The notes: a model not told the origin generated them from the sequence alone. Shown: positions 58,801-60,826, counted from the stretch's first letter. The stretch is 64,000 nt of DNA from Corydoras sp. C115 (GCA_019802505.1 JAFMOC010000083.1:3568501-3632500); one strand, 5' to 3'. Numbers and translations are program-made.

Positions 58801-60826
58801 CAGCACTAGGGATTCCCGGTTCGAATCCCCATCTGGGTGGAGTTTCCATGTTCTCCCCATGTCCGCGTGGGTTTCCTCCGGGTTCTCCGGTTTCCTCCCA
58901 CAGCCCAAAAACATGGATCAAGTCAATTGAATGTTATAAATTGCCCCATATAGAGTGTGTCTGTGTGAGTGAGTGTGTGTCCAGTGATAGATTGGCGTCC
59001 TGTCCTGGGTGTATCTACCCAGCGCCCGAAACGTTCTCCCCTGGATGGGCATGGGGAACCCCCCCACGACCCTAATAGAGGATAAAGCGGAAGATAATGG
59101 ATGGATGTTGTCGTGACGATGTCGAGAAGCTCTTAGGATTAATTAGCTGTAATAATGAATTGCAAAAAATATGTATTATCAAATAATTCTGGGGCGGCAT
59201 GGTTGTTTAGTGTTTAGCATGTTCTCCTCTCATCACTAGAGGTTCCAGGTTTGAATCCCAATCTGGGTGGAGTTTCCATGTTCCCCCCGTGTCCGTGTGG
59301 GTTTCCTTCGGGTTCTCCGGTTTCCTCCCACAGTCCAAAATACATGGACCAAGGTCAATTGAATTTCACACGTCGTGGGGGGGTTCTCCATGCCCATCCA
59401 GGGGCAGATACACCCAGGACAGGACGTCAATCCATCATTGGGCACACAGTCACACACACAGTCACACTCTATATGGGGCAATTTGGAGAACTCAATTGAC
59501 TTGATCCATGTTTTTGGACTGTGGGAGGAAACCGGAGAACCCGGAGGAAACCCACGTGGACACGGGGAGAACATGGAAACTCCACCCAGATTGGGACTCG
59601 AACTGGGAATCCCTAGTGCTGAGAGGAGAACGTGCTAACCATCAAGCCAAAGTGTTGCCGATATATATATATATATCATTCGTTCATTCATTATCTTCCG
59701 CTTTCATCCTATATTAGGGTCGTGGGGGGGGGGTTCCCCATGCCCATCCAGGGGAGAACGTTTCGGGCGCTGGGCAGATACACTCAGGACAGGACGCCAA
59801 TCCATTGCTGGGCACACACTCACTCACACAGACACACTCTATATGGGGCAATTTGGAGAATTCAATTGATCTTGATCCATGTTTTTGGACTGTGGGAGGA
59901 AACCGGAGAATCCGGAGGAAACCCACACTGACACGGGGAGAACATGGAAACTCCACCCAGTTTGGGATTCGAATCATCCATTATCATCCCCTTTATCCTC
60001 TACTAGGGGAGAACGTTTCGGGCGCTGGGCAGATACACCCAGAACAGGACGCCAATCCATCACTGGGCACACACTCACTCACACAAACACACTCTATATG
60101 GGGCAATTTGGAGAATTCATTTGACTTGATCCACGTTTTTGGACTGTGGGAGGAAACCGGAGAATCCGGAGGAAACCCACGCGGACACGGGGAGAACATG
60201 GAAACTCCACCCAGATTGGGATTCGAACCGGGAATCCCTTGCGCTGAGGGGAGAACATGCTATTTTTTGTTGTGTTTTTTCGTTTGTTTGCGCCCCCTCA
60301 TCTTTTTTTCAGCACCAGCCGCCACTGCTTCTAAGTAAAGCAGTGATGTTTCAGGACTGTGCCGGCAGTTTGAGAGTACAAACACTCTGTGTGATGTGCA
60401 TAGCTCACCTCTGCTTCTCCACAGTCACATTCCTCGCCCTCTTCTACAAAGCCGTTGCCACATCTCTTTCCCCCAACCAGGTCTTTCATGTTGGGCATGT
60501 TGTACAGACACATCCCACCTCCTTTCTGGAAGTAGTTGTCCAGGTCCTTCTTGCTACAGCGGCTGAAGACCTTGGGGAAGGGATGTCTGTTGGAAAGACA
60601 CAAATGACAAAACACCAAACTGAAACTTGGCCAAGCCTTTTAAAGCATGAAGCTGGCTGCCCCGGAAGTCGGGTGGCGCTTACCCGGTCGCCGCTGCCAT
60701 CACACAGCCTCCCTGCTCAGCCGTGGCTTCCACACAACAGCCATCATGGTCGTGACTCATGCCAAAGTTGTGGCCAATCTCGTGGGCCATGGTAGCAGCT
60801 GCGCCGATGGGCAAATCCGAATGGTC
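8428..60826 (-). CDS. adam33: ADAM33/ADAM13-like metalloprotease-disintegrin, 3' part, 13 exons
   Basis: Spliced coding region on the minus strand: 60826-60684, 60586-60409, 52738-52649, 52367-52172, 44963-44855, 43495-43291, 40614-40537, 29634-29526, 29165-29021, 22912-22816, 21520-21281, 15483-15296, 8482-8428. The exons sum to 1833 nt (610 residues plus TGA) and every junction keeps the frame. Domain order is metalloprotease core, disintegrin, cysteine-rich, EGF-like, transmembrane helix, proline-rich tail. ADAMs of this group are type I membrane proteases that shed or cleave surface and matrix proteins and contact integrins. HEIGHNFGMSHD has all three zinc histidines and the catalytic Glu, so the protease should be active. 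ADAM33 is preferred because the GCCVEA...GGCVMAAATG segment and the EGF segment fit it best from memory; ADAM19 is the main alternative. The 5' exons lie outside the window. Confidence 0.88.
8578..8622 (+). repeat. Foldback-element arm
   Basis: AAATCACGGGAAAGAGGTG matches the left arm at 2190-2242. A 13-mer (GGTGTTATGATCT) is then repeated in tandem. Confidence 0.55.
8757..9795 (+). repeat. TTATCTTTA-based satellite, about 1 kb
   Basis: Tandem 6/12-mers of the type TTATCTTTATCC / TTATCTTTAACC / CTCATCTTTAACC with local higher-order order. The long open frames here (up to 180 codons, both strands) are only hydrophobic or Lys/Asp repeats dictated by the 12-mer. Confidence 0.95.
9888..9945 (-). 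repeat. Foldback-element arm, opposite orientation
   Basis: Reverse complement reads GCTATTGTGAATAGCTCATG and GGGAAAGACGTG, related to the left arm at 2190-2242. Together with 8578-8622 it brackets the satellite. Confidence 0.5.
9946..10729. other. Intronic, mostly nothing recognised
   Basis: 10060-10200 (ATCACGCATTGATACGAACG, CGAATCGGATTTAAGGAC) has a relative at 63305-63410, so it is probably part of another interspersed repeat. The rest is featureless. Confidence 0.45.
10730..11960 (+). repeat. Complex minisatellite, TAGTAGTGGCAACC type
   Basis: Diverged units of roughly 35-45 bp, each with TAGTAGTGGCAACC and a spacer such as TGTTCATAATGGATTATAGT. A 324-bp higher-order unit starting near 10835 is repeated near 11159: CATGATGGCTTATAATATAC recurs at 10851 and 11175. 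Confidence 0.92.
11976..12428. repeat. Segmental duplication, copy A (no SINE)
   Basis: Matches 13574-14425 once the SINE there is removed; from AGCAAATGAATATACAGATA to GACCCTGACTCCACCTGAA. Confidence 0.88.
12429..13200 (+). repeat. Minisatellite, second block
   Basis: Same TAGTAGTGGCAACC units as 10730-11960, interrupted at about 12906-13018 by a third, partial copy of the duplicated segment (GGCTGTGATCATGAGGATGC). Confidence 0.9.
13241..13573 (-). mobile_element. Family M SINE with target duplication and empty paralogous site
   Basis: GCAAGCAAATTA flanks it at 13229-13240 and 13574-13585. The duplicated segment near 11977 has the site without the SINE. Confidence 0.93.
13574..14425. repeat. 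Segmental duplication, copy B (with SINE insert)
   Basis: Second copy of 11976-12428. Both copies carry the same small open frame on the minus strand, without recognisable content. Confidence 0.88.
13640..13990 (-). mobile_element. Family M SINE inside duplication copy B
   Basis: TATAAATCATT flanks it at 13629-13639 and 13991-14001. Copy A has an uninterrupted TATAAATTATT. Confidence 0.93.
14426..15295. other. Intronic, (GT)n at 15033-15069
   Basis: Apart from the dinucleotide run nothing is recognised. Open frames up to 143 codons exist but show no family signature. Confidence 0.45.
15296..15483 (-). CDS. adam33: adam33 exon: proline-rich cytoplasmic tail, part 2
   Basis: 188 bp, acceptor gtcttacctcag, donor AG|gtgaga, phase 0 in and phase 2 out. 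It encodes PEPRPKPSPTPPQRPLPVSP, a dense PxxP segment, then GRGELLVMMPPAVGPKPVG. It is GC-rich compared with the surrounding intron. Confidence 0.85.
15631..15935 (-). mobile_element. Family M SINE, small internal deletions
   Basis: Lacks part of the GTGTATCTGCCCAGCG block and part of the B-box side. Confidence 0.88.
15936..16050. repeat. Direct repeat flanking a SINE, copy 1
   Basis: Matches 16783-16890 with substitutions (shared ATATGCCTA, ACTGCATTCAGA, GAGCAACGACTGGAAAC). Confidence 0.75.
16051..16785 (-). mobile_element. Family M SINE split by a MITE
   Basis: SINE parts are 16051-16344 and 16748-16785; the intervening 403 bp is a hAT-like insertion. Confidence 0.9.
16345..16747. mobile_element. 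hAT-like non-autonomous element (403 bp)
   Basis: Begins TAGGGGTG and ends CACCCCTA (8-bp terminal inverted repeats), flanked by the 8-bp duplication CTGAGAGG at 16337-16344 and 16748-16755. TAGTCGA motifs recur near both ends. No transposase is encoded. An 8-bp duplication with this type of terminus fits hAT elements. Confidence 0.88.
16783..16890. repeat. Direct repeat flanking a SINE, copy 2
   Basis: Second copy of 15936-16050. Confidence 0.72.
16891..17425. other. Intronic, nothing recognised
   Basis: AT-rich unique sequence. Confidence 0.45.
17437..17779 (+). mobile_element. Family M SINE, full length with target duplication
   Basis: GATATCAACTG at 17426-17436 and 17780-17790. Confidence 0.92.
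17791..18214. other. Intronic, nothing recognised
   Basis: Contains a C run near 18043 and a TA-rich tract at 18122-18147 only. Confidence 0.45.
18215..18408 (-). mobile_element. Second tRNA-derived SINE (family K), full length
   Basis: On the minus strand: tRNA-like head with A box TAGCTCAGTGGT and B box GGTTCAAATCC, body CTTGAGCAAGACCCTTAACC, and 3' tail GTCGCTTTGGATAAAAGCGT. The tail is shared with the LINE at 32192-32590. Confidence 0.88.
18516..18863 (-). mobile_element. Family M SINE with target duplication
   Basis: CCCTCACAAAAC at 18504-18515 and 18864-18875. Confidence 0.92.
19060..19320 (-). pseudogene. Decayed Tc1/mariner-like transposase fragment
   Basis: The minus strand at about 19170-19265 reads QHDNNSKYTSET, then WLKDIKEIIIEW, resembling the QHDNDPKHTS...W-L-K-D-x-K-I...EW stretch around the second catalytic Asp of Tc1-like transposases. 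The downstream glutamate block is not recognisable and a stop follows soon after. Assignment rests on this one motif. Confidence 0.5.
19321..19889. other. Intronic, nothing recognised
   Basis: No repeat family identified. Confidence 0.4.
19890..20115 (-). mobile_element. Family K SINE, diverged
   Basis: GCTTTTATCCAAAGGGACTT tail and GAGCAATGAGGGTTA body, with a short insertion after the tail; head degenerates into CACACC repeats. Confidence 0.82.
20213..20554 (-). mobile_element. Family M SINE, tail end trimmed
   Basis: Lacks the GGATGG simple tail; otherwise complete. Confidence 0.9.
20593..20935 (+). mobile_element. Family M SINE, full length
   Basis: Complete head, small deletion after GTGGGTTT. 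Confidence 0.9.
20936..21280. other. Intronic, nothing recognised
   Basis: Runs up to the donor of the proline-rich exon. Confidence 0.4.
21281..21520 (-). CDS. adam33: adam33 exon: proline-rich cytoplasmic tail, part 1
   Basis: 240 bp, 80 codons, phase 0 at both ends, acceptor ttctctcctccag and donor GCG|gtaaag. It is rich in proline and basic residues, with SH3-ligand type motifs KLPRPPPL and SPPKKPLPLNP. Tails of ADAM12, 13 and 19 recruit SH3 proteins in the same way. The opposite strand is also open here, a by-product of base composition. Confidence 0.85.
21521..22815. other. Intronic, microsatellites only
   Basis: (GT)n near 22141-22160 and a 26-nt A run at 22381-22406. Multiple TTCATAATG words at 22030-22650 suggest an old repeat I cannot name. 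Confidence 0.45.
22816..22912 (-). CDS. adam33: adam33 exon: cytoplasmic tail, GHLNPAF segment
   Basis: 97 bp, phase 2 in, phase 0 out, donor AAG|gtacag. It encodes HDASIEKGKNGHLNPAFHLK and a short basic stretch after it. GH-x-NP-x-F resembles the cytoplasmic tail of ADAM19. The acceptor is a tandem cagcag; using the upstream AG would start the exon at 22915 and add one serine. The exon is short, but phase and splice sites on both sides agree. Confidence 0.78.
22990..24890. repeat. Tandem duplication, about 0.5-kb unit, nearly three copies
   Basis: The junction CTTGACTTACTTGCTCACAG recurs at about 23048, 23910 and 24409, so the period is about 499 bp. Shared interior words are GGGTCATTCCATGTCAAATC and AACCCACAGGGGTCACGG. 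Copy 1 is interrupted by a LINE fragment and lacks part of the unit. Confidence 0.88.
23075..23618 (-). mobile_element. L2-like LINE, 5'-truncated 3' end
   Basis: The minus strand encodes the reverse-transcriptase C-terminus: LRSADQRLL, GDRAFSIEAPKLWNDLP and FKSSLKTHFYSLAF, followed by an AT-rich 3' UTR. Upstream frames still resemble the ...HAFITSRLDYCN segment but are broken. It sits inside copy 1 of the 0.5-kb tandem unit between CTGTACCT and GACTGTAAAA. Confidence 0.85.
24950..25000 (-). repeat. Family K / LINE tail fragment
   Basis: GCTTTTATCCAAAACGACTT only. Confidence 0.6.
25001..25930. other. Intronic, little recognised
   Basis: A 22-bp tandem pair (AGCACACCAAGGTGGAGGAC) lies at about 25512-25551. 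25860-25925 (TTGTCCTCCACATTTAACCC) is a fragment of the repeat seen at 50765-50995. Confidence 0.5.
25931..26167 (+). mobile_element. hAT-like MITE (TAGGGTGACCAGAT type), 3' truncated
   Basis: Same element as 60894-61975 without SINE inserts: GTGACCAGATTCCAATTC, an internal (TA)n at 26010-26031, and GATAACAGACAACACAGCC. The right terminus is missing. Confidence 0.82.
26168..26395 (+). repeat. SINE scrap plus LINE 3'-UTR-like repeat
   Basis: GATGGGCATGGGGAACCCCC is a family M scrap. GGTTTCTTCCT...TTTTTTCTTGCCACTGTCGC is a 3'-end sequence common to many fish LINE copies. Confidence 0.55.
26463..26815 (+). mobile_element. Family M SINE with target duplication
   Basis: GTACTTAATGCA at 26451-26462 and 26816-26827. 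Confidence 0.92.
26828..27714. other. Intronic, nothing recognised
   Basis: A 102-codon open frame on the minus strand at 27125-27433 has no recognisable content, and no adam33 exon is missing at this point by phase. GGTAGCTCAGCGGTAATCTG near 27685 is a tRNA-like SINE head fragment. Confidence 0.5.
27715..28055 (-). mobile_element. Family M SINE, full length
   Basis: Followed by the linker GCAAAGTAAAGTTCCATCC, also found at 38.4 and 38.75 kb. Confidence 0.9.
28069..28370 (-). mobile_element. Family M SINE, B-box part lost
   Basis: Minus copy whose head runs straight into a plus copy at AAGCC|AGGTTCG. Confidence 0.88.
28371..28660 (+). mobile_element. Family M SINE, A box lost
   Basis: Starts at the B box; head-to-head with the preceding minus copy. 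Confidence 0.88.
28661..29020. other. Intronic, nothing recognised
   Basis: Ends at the donor of the transmembrane exon. Confidence 0.4.
29021..29165 (-). CDS. adam33: adam33 exon: transmembrane helix and juxtamembrane tail
   Basis: 145 bp, acceptor cgctcag, donor AG|gtataa, phase 1 in and phase 2 out. A hydrophobic run of about 23 residues (VGLVVGLLFAFLVLLPAAL and following) is succeeded by basic residues (IRIK), the usual stop-transfer pattern of a type I protein. The exon ends in a basic stretch, SQREKTKANN. Confidence 0.88.
29166..29525. other. Short intron between EGF and transmembrane exons
   Basis: 360-bp intron, repeat-free, GT (gtacgt) and AG ends in place. Confidence 0.75.
29526..29634 (-). 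CDS. adam33: adam33 exon: EGF-like segment
   Basis: 109 bp, acceptor tatgcag, donor ACA|gtacgt, phase 0 in and phase 1 out. It encodes VCNSNGNCHC, RGWAPPFCDKPG and GGSVDSGPVQ, the ADAM EGF-like signature W-A-P-P-F-C. CDKPG and DSGPVQ match ADAM33 better than ADAM19. Confidence 0.93.
29846..30195 (-). mobile_element. Family M SINE, B-box region scrambled
   Basis: A short duplication (CTAGTGCTGGTACTCTAGTA) replaces the B box. Confidence 0.88.
30233..30579 (+). mobile_element. Family M SINE with target duplication
   Basis: ATGATTATTTAA at 30221-30232 and 30580-30591. Confidence 0.92.
30626..30960 (+). mobile_element. Family M SINE, B box deleted
   Basis: Short duplication AAGATTGT on both sides. 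Confidence 0.88.
31180..31437 (-). mobile_element. Family M SINE, old and diverged
   Basis: Many substitutions (for example AACCCATGTTTTTATACTGT), clearly older than its neighbours. Confidence 0.72.
31488..31834 (+). mobile_element. Family M SINE flanked by a 24-bp direct repeat
   Basis: 31464-31487 and 31835-31858 match with one difference, longer than a usual SINE target duplication. Confidence 0.9.
31859..32191 (+). mobile_element. Family M SINE, adjacent copy
   Basis: Begins at the end of the 24-bp repeat of the preceding copy. Confidence 0.9.
32192..32590 (+). mobile_element. LINE 3' end with tail shared with family K SINEs
   Basis: Encodes the end of a reverse-transcriptase ORF: LRSSDDRRLVVPP, WWNHLPNSVLKAESLNSFKK and THLFNKYL-stop (stop near 32416). 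The 3' UTR ends GTCGCTTTGGATAAAAGCGT then CTGCTAAATGACTAAATGTAA, nearly identical to family K tails. Confidence 0.85.
32591..33118. other. Intronic, nothing recognised
   Basis: Unique-looking. Confidence 0.4.
33119..33543 (+). mobile_element. Family M SINE, scrambled
   Basis: A collapsed mosaic of SINE pieces (33119-33275) is followed by a near-complete body and tail with short insertions. Confidence 0.82.
33638..33938 (+). mobile_element. Family M SINE, short deletion before the tail
   Basis: CTGTCCTGGATGGGCATGG joins the body to the tail block. Confidence 0.9.
33939..34372. other. Intronic, nothing recognised
   Basis: No exon or repeat signal. Confidence 0.4.
34373..34660 (+). mobile_element. 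Family M SINE, old and diverged
   Basis: TTGCTCCTATGTAGTGTAAC replaces the usual body core. Confidence 0.75.
34733..35079 (-). mobile_element. Family M SINE, full length
   Basis: Intact boxes at its right end. Confidence 0.9.
35088..35326 (-). mobile_element. Family M SINE, head lost, ends in (TA)n
   Basis: Breaks at AAACCGGAGC into a TA-rich tract. Confidence 0.88.
35357..35482 (-). mobile_element. Family M SINE, tail third only
   Basis: Breaks after CTATCACTGGGT into a second copy of the TA-rich tract (35483-35530). Confidence 0.85.
35531..35929. other. Intronic, nothing recognised
   Basis: Unique-looking. Confidence 0.4.
36075..36415 (+). mobile_element. Family M SINE, full length
   Basis: First of three SINEs inside the LINE remnant. 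Confidence 0.9.
36430..36763 (-). mobile_element. Family M SINE with 14-bp target duplication
   Basis: GATATTATTTTATT at 36416-36429 and 36764-36777. Inserted into the tail of the preceding copy. Confidence 0.92.
36800..36955 (+). mobile_element. Family M SINE, 3' part with internal repeat
   Basis: GTGAGTGAGTGTGTGCCC appears twice in tandem. Confidence 0.85.
37073..38078. other. Intronic, poly-T at 37136-37154
   Basis: No recognisable gene. AATATGGAGGCGCC is repeated near 37790-37815. Confidence 0.45.
38079..38412 (-). mobile_element. Family M SINE, tandem unit 1
   Basis: Followed by linker CCCCAAAGTAAAGTTCCATCC. Confidence 0.9.
38426..38747 (-). mobile_element. Family M SINE, tandem unit 2
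   Basis: Lacks the GGTTCCCCATGCCC part; shares private changes with unit 1 (GAGCCATG, GGGAGAAACTCC). Confidence 0.9.
38760..39074 (-). mobile_element. Family M SINE, tandem unit 3
   Basis: Same linker on its left; more diverged from units 1 and 2. Confidence 0.88.
39104..39420 (+). mobile_element. Family M SINE, diverged
   Basis: Head reads GGCGCCACAGTGGTGTATTG; body shortened. Confidence 0.8.
39421..40283. other. Intronic, A run at 40065-40081
   Basis: Nothing else recognised. Confidence 0.4.
40284..40490 (+). mobile_element. Family K SINE, full length
   Basis: Best readable copy: GCGGTAGCTCAGTGGTCGGG as A-box region, GGGTTCAAATCCC as B box, tail GTCGCTTTGGATAAAAGCGT. Confidence 0.9.
40537..40614 (-). 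CDS. adam33: adam33 exon: end of cysteine-rich domain, start of EGF-like segment
   Basis: 78 bp, 26 codons, phase 0 at both ends, acceptor ctctacag and donor GGG|gtaaga. It encodes VCKDRQCQNASF and then CIARCNSHG, including an N-glycosylation sequon (NAS). Joined to the next exon it gives SHGVCNSN, as in ADAM33. Confidence 0.9.
40830..41400. repeat. AAAT/AATA-rich low-complexity tract
   Basis: Imperfect (AAAT)n with three spaced occurrences of ATTACATTACTCATCAC (40811, 40927, 41334), suggesting an old tandem array. Confidence 0.8.
41530..41645 (-). repeat. Retroelement 3'-end-like sequence
   Basis: AAGATTCAAGAGTTTATTGT...CGTATGAAATTCTTACT, a common fish LINE 3' end read on the minus strand. 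Confidence 0.5.
41695..41833 (+). mobile_element. Family M SINE, partial and diverged
   Basis: Body and part of tail only. Confidence 0.75.
42101..42151. repeat. Long direct repeat left of a SINE
   Basis: About 50 bp, repeated at 42437-42487 with two or three differences (shared core CAATCCAGGATTTATATTTT). Confidence 0.9.
42152..42436 (-). mobile_element. Family M SINE between 50-bp direct repeats
   Basis: The tail third is missing, so the copy starts at GAGAGGAGAACGTCTC. Confidence 0.9.
42555..42833 (-). mobile_element. Family M SINE, internal deletion
   Basis: GGGCGCTGG joins directly to ACACACACTC; right linker ATATCTTATTAAACCATCC. Confidence 0.9.
42848..43071 (-). mobile_element. Family M SINE, head mostly lost
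   Basis: Ends GGACTGTGGGACTGCGCCGCCC, joining body to the extreme end. About 220 bp downstream of the GC donor, within the same intron. Confidence 0.88.
43291..43495 (-). CDS. adam33: adam33 exon: cysteine-rich domain, part 2, with GC donor
   Basis: 205 bp, acceptor ttacttcag, phase 2 in and phase 0 out. It encodes DAKCGKIQC, NAVSIDTTI, KCRGTYVY and DPGLVMTGTKCGEGK. The only junction that keeps the next exon open is AAG|gcaagt, a GC-AG intron. The nearby GT (GCAA|gtgagc) would place a stop a few codons into the next exon. Confidence 0.92.
43755..43925 (-). mobile_element. Family K SINE, A box lost
   Basis: Ends just past the B box (CCCCCAACCTTCAGATTGAA). Confidence 0.88.
43926..44854. other. 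Intronic, nothing recognised
   Basis: A diverged internal duplication is visible: GCACCTCGATTTTATTTCGC near 44500 resembles GCGCCTTGATTTTATTTCGC near 44285, with matching flanks (period about 220 bp). Confidence 0.5.
44855..44963 (-). CDS. adam33: adam33 exon: cysteine-rich domain, part 1
   Basis: 109 bp between acceptor tttatcag and donor gtaagg, phase 1 in and phase 2 out. It reads ARPAHDACFQDVNAAG, then NAFGNCGKD and MKCEKR. This is the CF-x2-VN-x-AG-x2-GNCG segment conserved in ADAM12/19/33. It is too short for a standalone ORF and was found by reading the splice frame. Confidence 0.9.
45029..45334 (-). mobile_element. Family M SINE, tandem unit a
   Basis: Lacks the CCCATCCAGGGG part. 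Flanked by CTTATTAAACCATCC linkers. Confidence 0.9.
45349..45694 (-). mobile_element. Family M SINE, tandem unit b
   Basis: Linker CTATCTTATTAAACCATCC on both sides. Confidence 0.9.
45709..45977 (-). mobile_element. Family M SINE, tandem unit c, head lost
   Basis: Shares ATTGCTAGGCACAC with unit a; breaks at GGAAACATGTTCC. Confidence 0.88.
46102..46404 (-). mobile_element. Family M SINE, fused to a second piece
   Basis: At CCCTAGCGCT it joins the middle of another copy. Confidence 0.88.
46405..46537 (-). mobile_element. Family M SINE, middle piece
   Basis: Runs from CTATATGGGG to the B-box area, missing both ends. Confidence 0.85.
46538..47511. other. Intronic, nothing recognised
   Basis: Open frames up to 110 codons without recognisable content or usable splice phase for adam33. 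Confidence 0.45.
47512..47823 (+). mobile_element. Family M SINE, head trimmed
   Basis: Starts at GTGGTTAGCATG; first of four plus copies in a row. Confidence 0.9.
47824..48137 (+). mobile_element. Family M SINE, tandem unit, A box lost
   Basis: Nearly identical to the next copy, sharing CACGGTCAACGGAATGCTCC and GGGATAGTGGCTTCC. Confidence 0.92.
48151..48487 (+). mobile_element. Family M SINE, tandem unit
   Basis: Preceded by the linker TATTAAAACTGGAA, which also precedes the next copy. Confidence 0.92.
48501..48833 (+). mobile_element. Family M SINE, tandem unit
   Basis: Same linker but a normal body sequence. Confidence 0.92.
48834..49421. other. Intronic, nothing recognised
   Basis: Unique-looking. 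Confidence 0.4.
49422..49778 (-). mobile_element. Family M SINE, full length
   Basis: ACACACGCGGACAC duplication in the body. Confidence 0.9.
49779..50055 (-). mobile_element. Family M SINE, tail lost at junction
   Basis: GCCGCC of the previous copy joins CCATCCAGGGG of this one. Confidence 0.9.
50080..50336 (+). mobile_element. Family M SINE, first body part deleted
   Basis: CATGGTGGATCTCCGG joins the start to the middle. Confidence 0.88.
50472..50668 (-). mobile_element. Family K SINE, full length
   Basis: Intact boxes; tail variant AGCAGATGCTTTTATCC matches the LINE at 32.5 kb best. Confidence 0.9.
50765..50995 (-). repeat. Unnamed teleost interspersed repeat
   Basis: AGGAATGTGTCCTCAACATC, a (CA)n, then AGCAATTGGGGTCAGGTGTT; a fragment also lies at 25860-25925. 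Confidence 0.6.
51068..51684 (+). mobile_element. Family M SINE hosting a nested minus copy
   Basis: Host parts are 51068-51175 and 51482-51684. Confidence 0.9.
51176..51481 (-). mobile_element. Family M SINE nested in family M SINE
   Basis: 9-bp duplication GGTCAATTA of host SINE sequence at 51167-51175 and 51482-51490. Confidence 0.92.
51686..51963 (+). mobile_element. Family M SINE, head lost
   Basis: Starts at GATGTTCTCC, 5'-truncated. Confidence 0.88.
52172..52367 (-). CDS. adam33: adam33 exon: disintegrin loop and start of cysteine-rich domain
   Basis: 196 bp, acceptor tcgctctttcag, donor gtgaga, leaving in phase 1. It encodes LKQPGTLCRGAAGACDLPEYCTG. The R-x6-DLPE(F/Y) arrangement, known in ADAMs as an alpha9beta1 integrin-binding motif, is present with Tyr instead of the usual Phe. 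YCYNGMCLTHEQQC and LWG follow, typical of the entry to the ADAM cysteine-rich region. Confidence 0.92.
52555..52596. repeat. A-rich tract downstream of a disintegrin exon donor
   Basis: (A)n interrupted by C, within the 281-bp intron 52368-52648. Confidence 0.8.
52649..52738 (-). CDS. adam33: adam33 exon: disintegrin domain, cysteine-rich middle
   Basis: 90 bp, exactly 30 codons, phase 0 at both ends. The acceptor is ctcttacag. It encodes ECTNDCCHASNCTLK and CAHGVCCEGCK, with the cysteine spacing of ADAM disintegrin domains and an N-glycosylation sequon (NCT). The donor AAG|gtcttt is a poor match to consensus. It is chosen because it joins ...CEGCK to LKQPGTLC without insertion, as in ADAM12/19/33. 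A (CA)n tract lies just upstream of the acceptor. Confidence 0.88.
52752..52799. repeat. (CA)n microsatellite at a splice acceptor
   Basis: On the gene strand it is (GT)n ending about 13 nt before the acceptor AG of exon 52738-52649. Confidence 0.93.
52864..53133 (+). mobile_element. Family M SINE, deleted head
   Basis: Joined at GAGGATA|CTGCC to the next partial copy. Confidence 0.88.
53134..53388 (+). mobile_element. Family M SINE, 5' truncated
   Basis: Starts at TTTCTGCGTGGG. Confidence 0.88.
53389..53703 (+). mobile_element. Family M SINE
   Basis: Third plus copy in a row, part of the GTATCTGCCC block missing. Confidence 0.9.
53704..54335. other. Intronic, (TA)n at 54316-54336
   Basis: No gene recognised. 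Confidence 0.45.
54336..54652 (+). mobile_element. Family M SINE inserted in a TA tract
   Basis: TATATA sequence on both sides; A box lost. Confidence 0.88.
54738..55040 (+). mobile_element. Family M SINE, tail lost
   Basis: Ends after GGGCATGGAGAACAATCCC. Confidence 0.88.
55100..55212 (+). repeat. Retroelement 3'-end-like sequence
   Basis: GATAATAAAACTTTCTTGAA followed by TTTTGAATTC, typical of a fish LINE 3' end. Confidence 0.5.
55213..55664. other. Intronic, one odd open stretch
   Basis: The minus strand at about 55395-55491 is open and preceded by an acceptor-like TTCAATAACAG, but does not fit the adam33 frame or domain order. Confidence 0.35.
55665..56012 (-). mobile_element. Family M SINE, duplication unit 1, first copy
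   Basis: Paired with 56840-57184 in the second unit. Confidence 0.9.
56021..56357 (-). mobile_element. Family M SINE, duplication unit 1, second copy
   Basis: Preceded by AAAGTACATATTCATTC, as is 57189-57532. Confidence 0.9.
56358..56522. repeat. Duplicated unique segment, copy 1
   Basis: Nearly identical to 57533-57692 (for example CCAATTTATTTTTCCTTGTG, GTAAGTGCAACTTTATTTGT). Confidence 0.93.
56523..56839. other. Intronic, nothing recognised
   Basis: Part of the duplicated interval in unit 1 only. Confidence 0.4.
56840..57184 (-). mobile_element. Family M SINE, duplication unit 2, first copy
   Basis: Shares private GATGGGGATTGGAACC with unit 1. Confidence 0.9.
57189..57532 (-). mobile_element. 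Family M SINE, duplication unit 2, second copy
   Basis: Followed by the second copy of the unique segment. Confidence 0.9.
57533..57692. repeat. Duplicated unique segment, copy 2
   Basis: See 56358-56522; only a handful of differences. Confidence 0.93.
57693..57872 (+). mobile_element. Family M SINE, scrap plus 3' part
   Basis: A shuffled scrap to about 57734, then body and tail. Confidence 0.85.
57873..58431. other. Intronic, possible unnamed repeat
   Basis: 58240-58285 (CCATAGGGGGCGCTGGGGCGCC) resembles sequence in fish DNA transposons, but I cannot assign it. Confidence 0.35.
58432..58783 (+). mobile_element. Family M SINE, full length
   Basis: Preceded by a head scrap (GTTAGCATGTTCTCCTCTCGG). 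Confidence 0.9.
58790..59106 (+). mobile_element. Family M SINE, A box lost
   Basis: Joined to the (TGAA)n tail of the previous copy. Confidence 0.9.
59192..59368 (+). mobile_element. Family M SINE, 5' half
   Basis: Runs head-on into a minus copy. Confidence 0.88.
59369..59660 (-). mobile_element. Family M SINE, tail lost
   Basis: Right half closely matches 61225-61321. Confidence 0.88.
59675..59971 (-). mobile_element. Family M SINE, head lost
   Basis: Closely matches 61349-61700, including CGCTTTCATCCTATATTAGG. Confidence 0.9.
59972..60260 (-). mobile_element. Family M SINE
   Basis: Ends at AACATGCTA, about 150 bp past the donor of exon 60586-60409. Confidence 0.9.
60409..60586 (-). CDS. 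adam33: adam33 exon: end of protease domain, start of disintegrin domain
   Basis: 178 bp between acceptor tttccaacag and donor gtgagc, ending in phase 0. It encodes HPFPKVF, the KGGGMCLYNMP segment that closes the catalytic domain, and then CGNGFVEEGEECDCG, the canonical start of the disintegrin domain. The intron to the preceding exon is only 97 bp, in contrast to the multi-kilobase introns elsewhere in this gene. Confidence 0.92.
60684..60826 (-). CDS. adam33: adam33 exon: zinc-binding metalloprotease core
   Basis: 143 bp, entered in phase 0 after the acceptor ttgcttcag and left in phase 2 through donor gtaagc. It starts at DHSDLPIG. The zinc motif HEIGHNFGMSHD lies at residues 15-26 of the in-window protein, with His15, His19, His25 and Glu16 intact, and the Met-turn methionine is in GGCVMAA (Met43). 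Human ADAM33 has a near-identical GCCVEA/GGCVMAAATG segment, which is the strongest paralogue clue. A hAT-like MITE begins about 60 bp upstream of the acceptor. Confidence 0.92.

Noticed and set aside
60139..60795. 218-codon plus-strand open frame
   Set aside because: It is SINE sequence fused to the antisense of two adam33 exons; the minus-strand exons explain the region.
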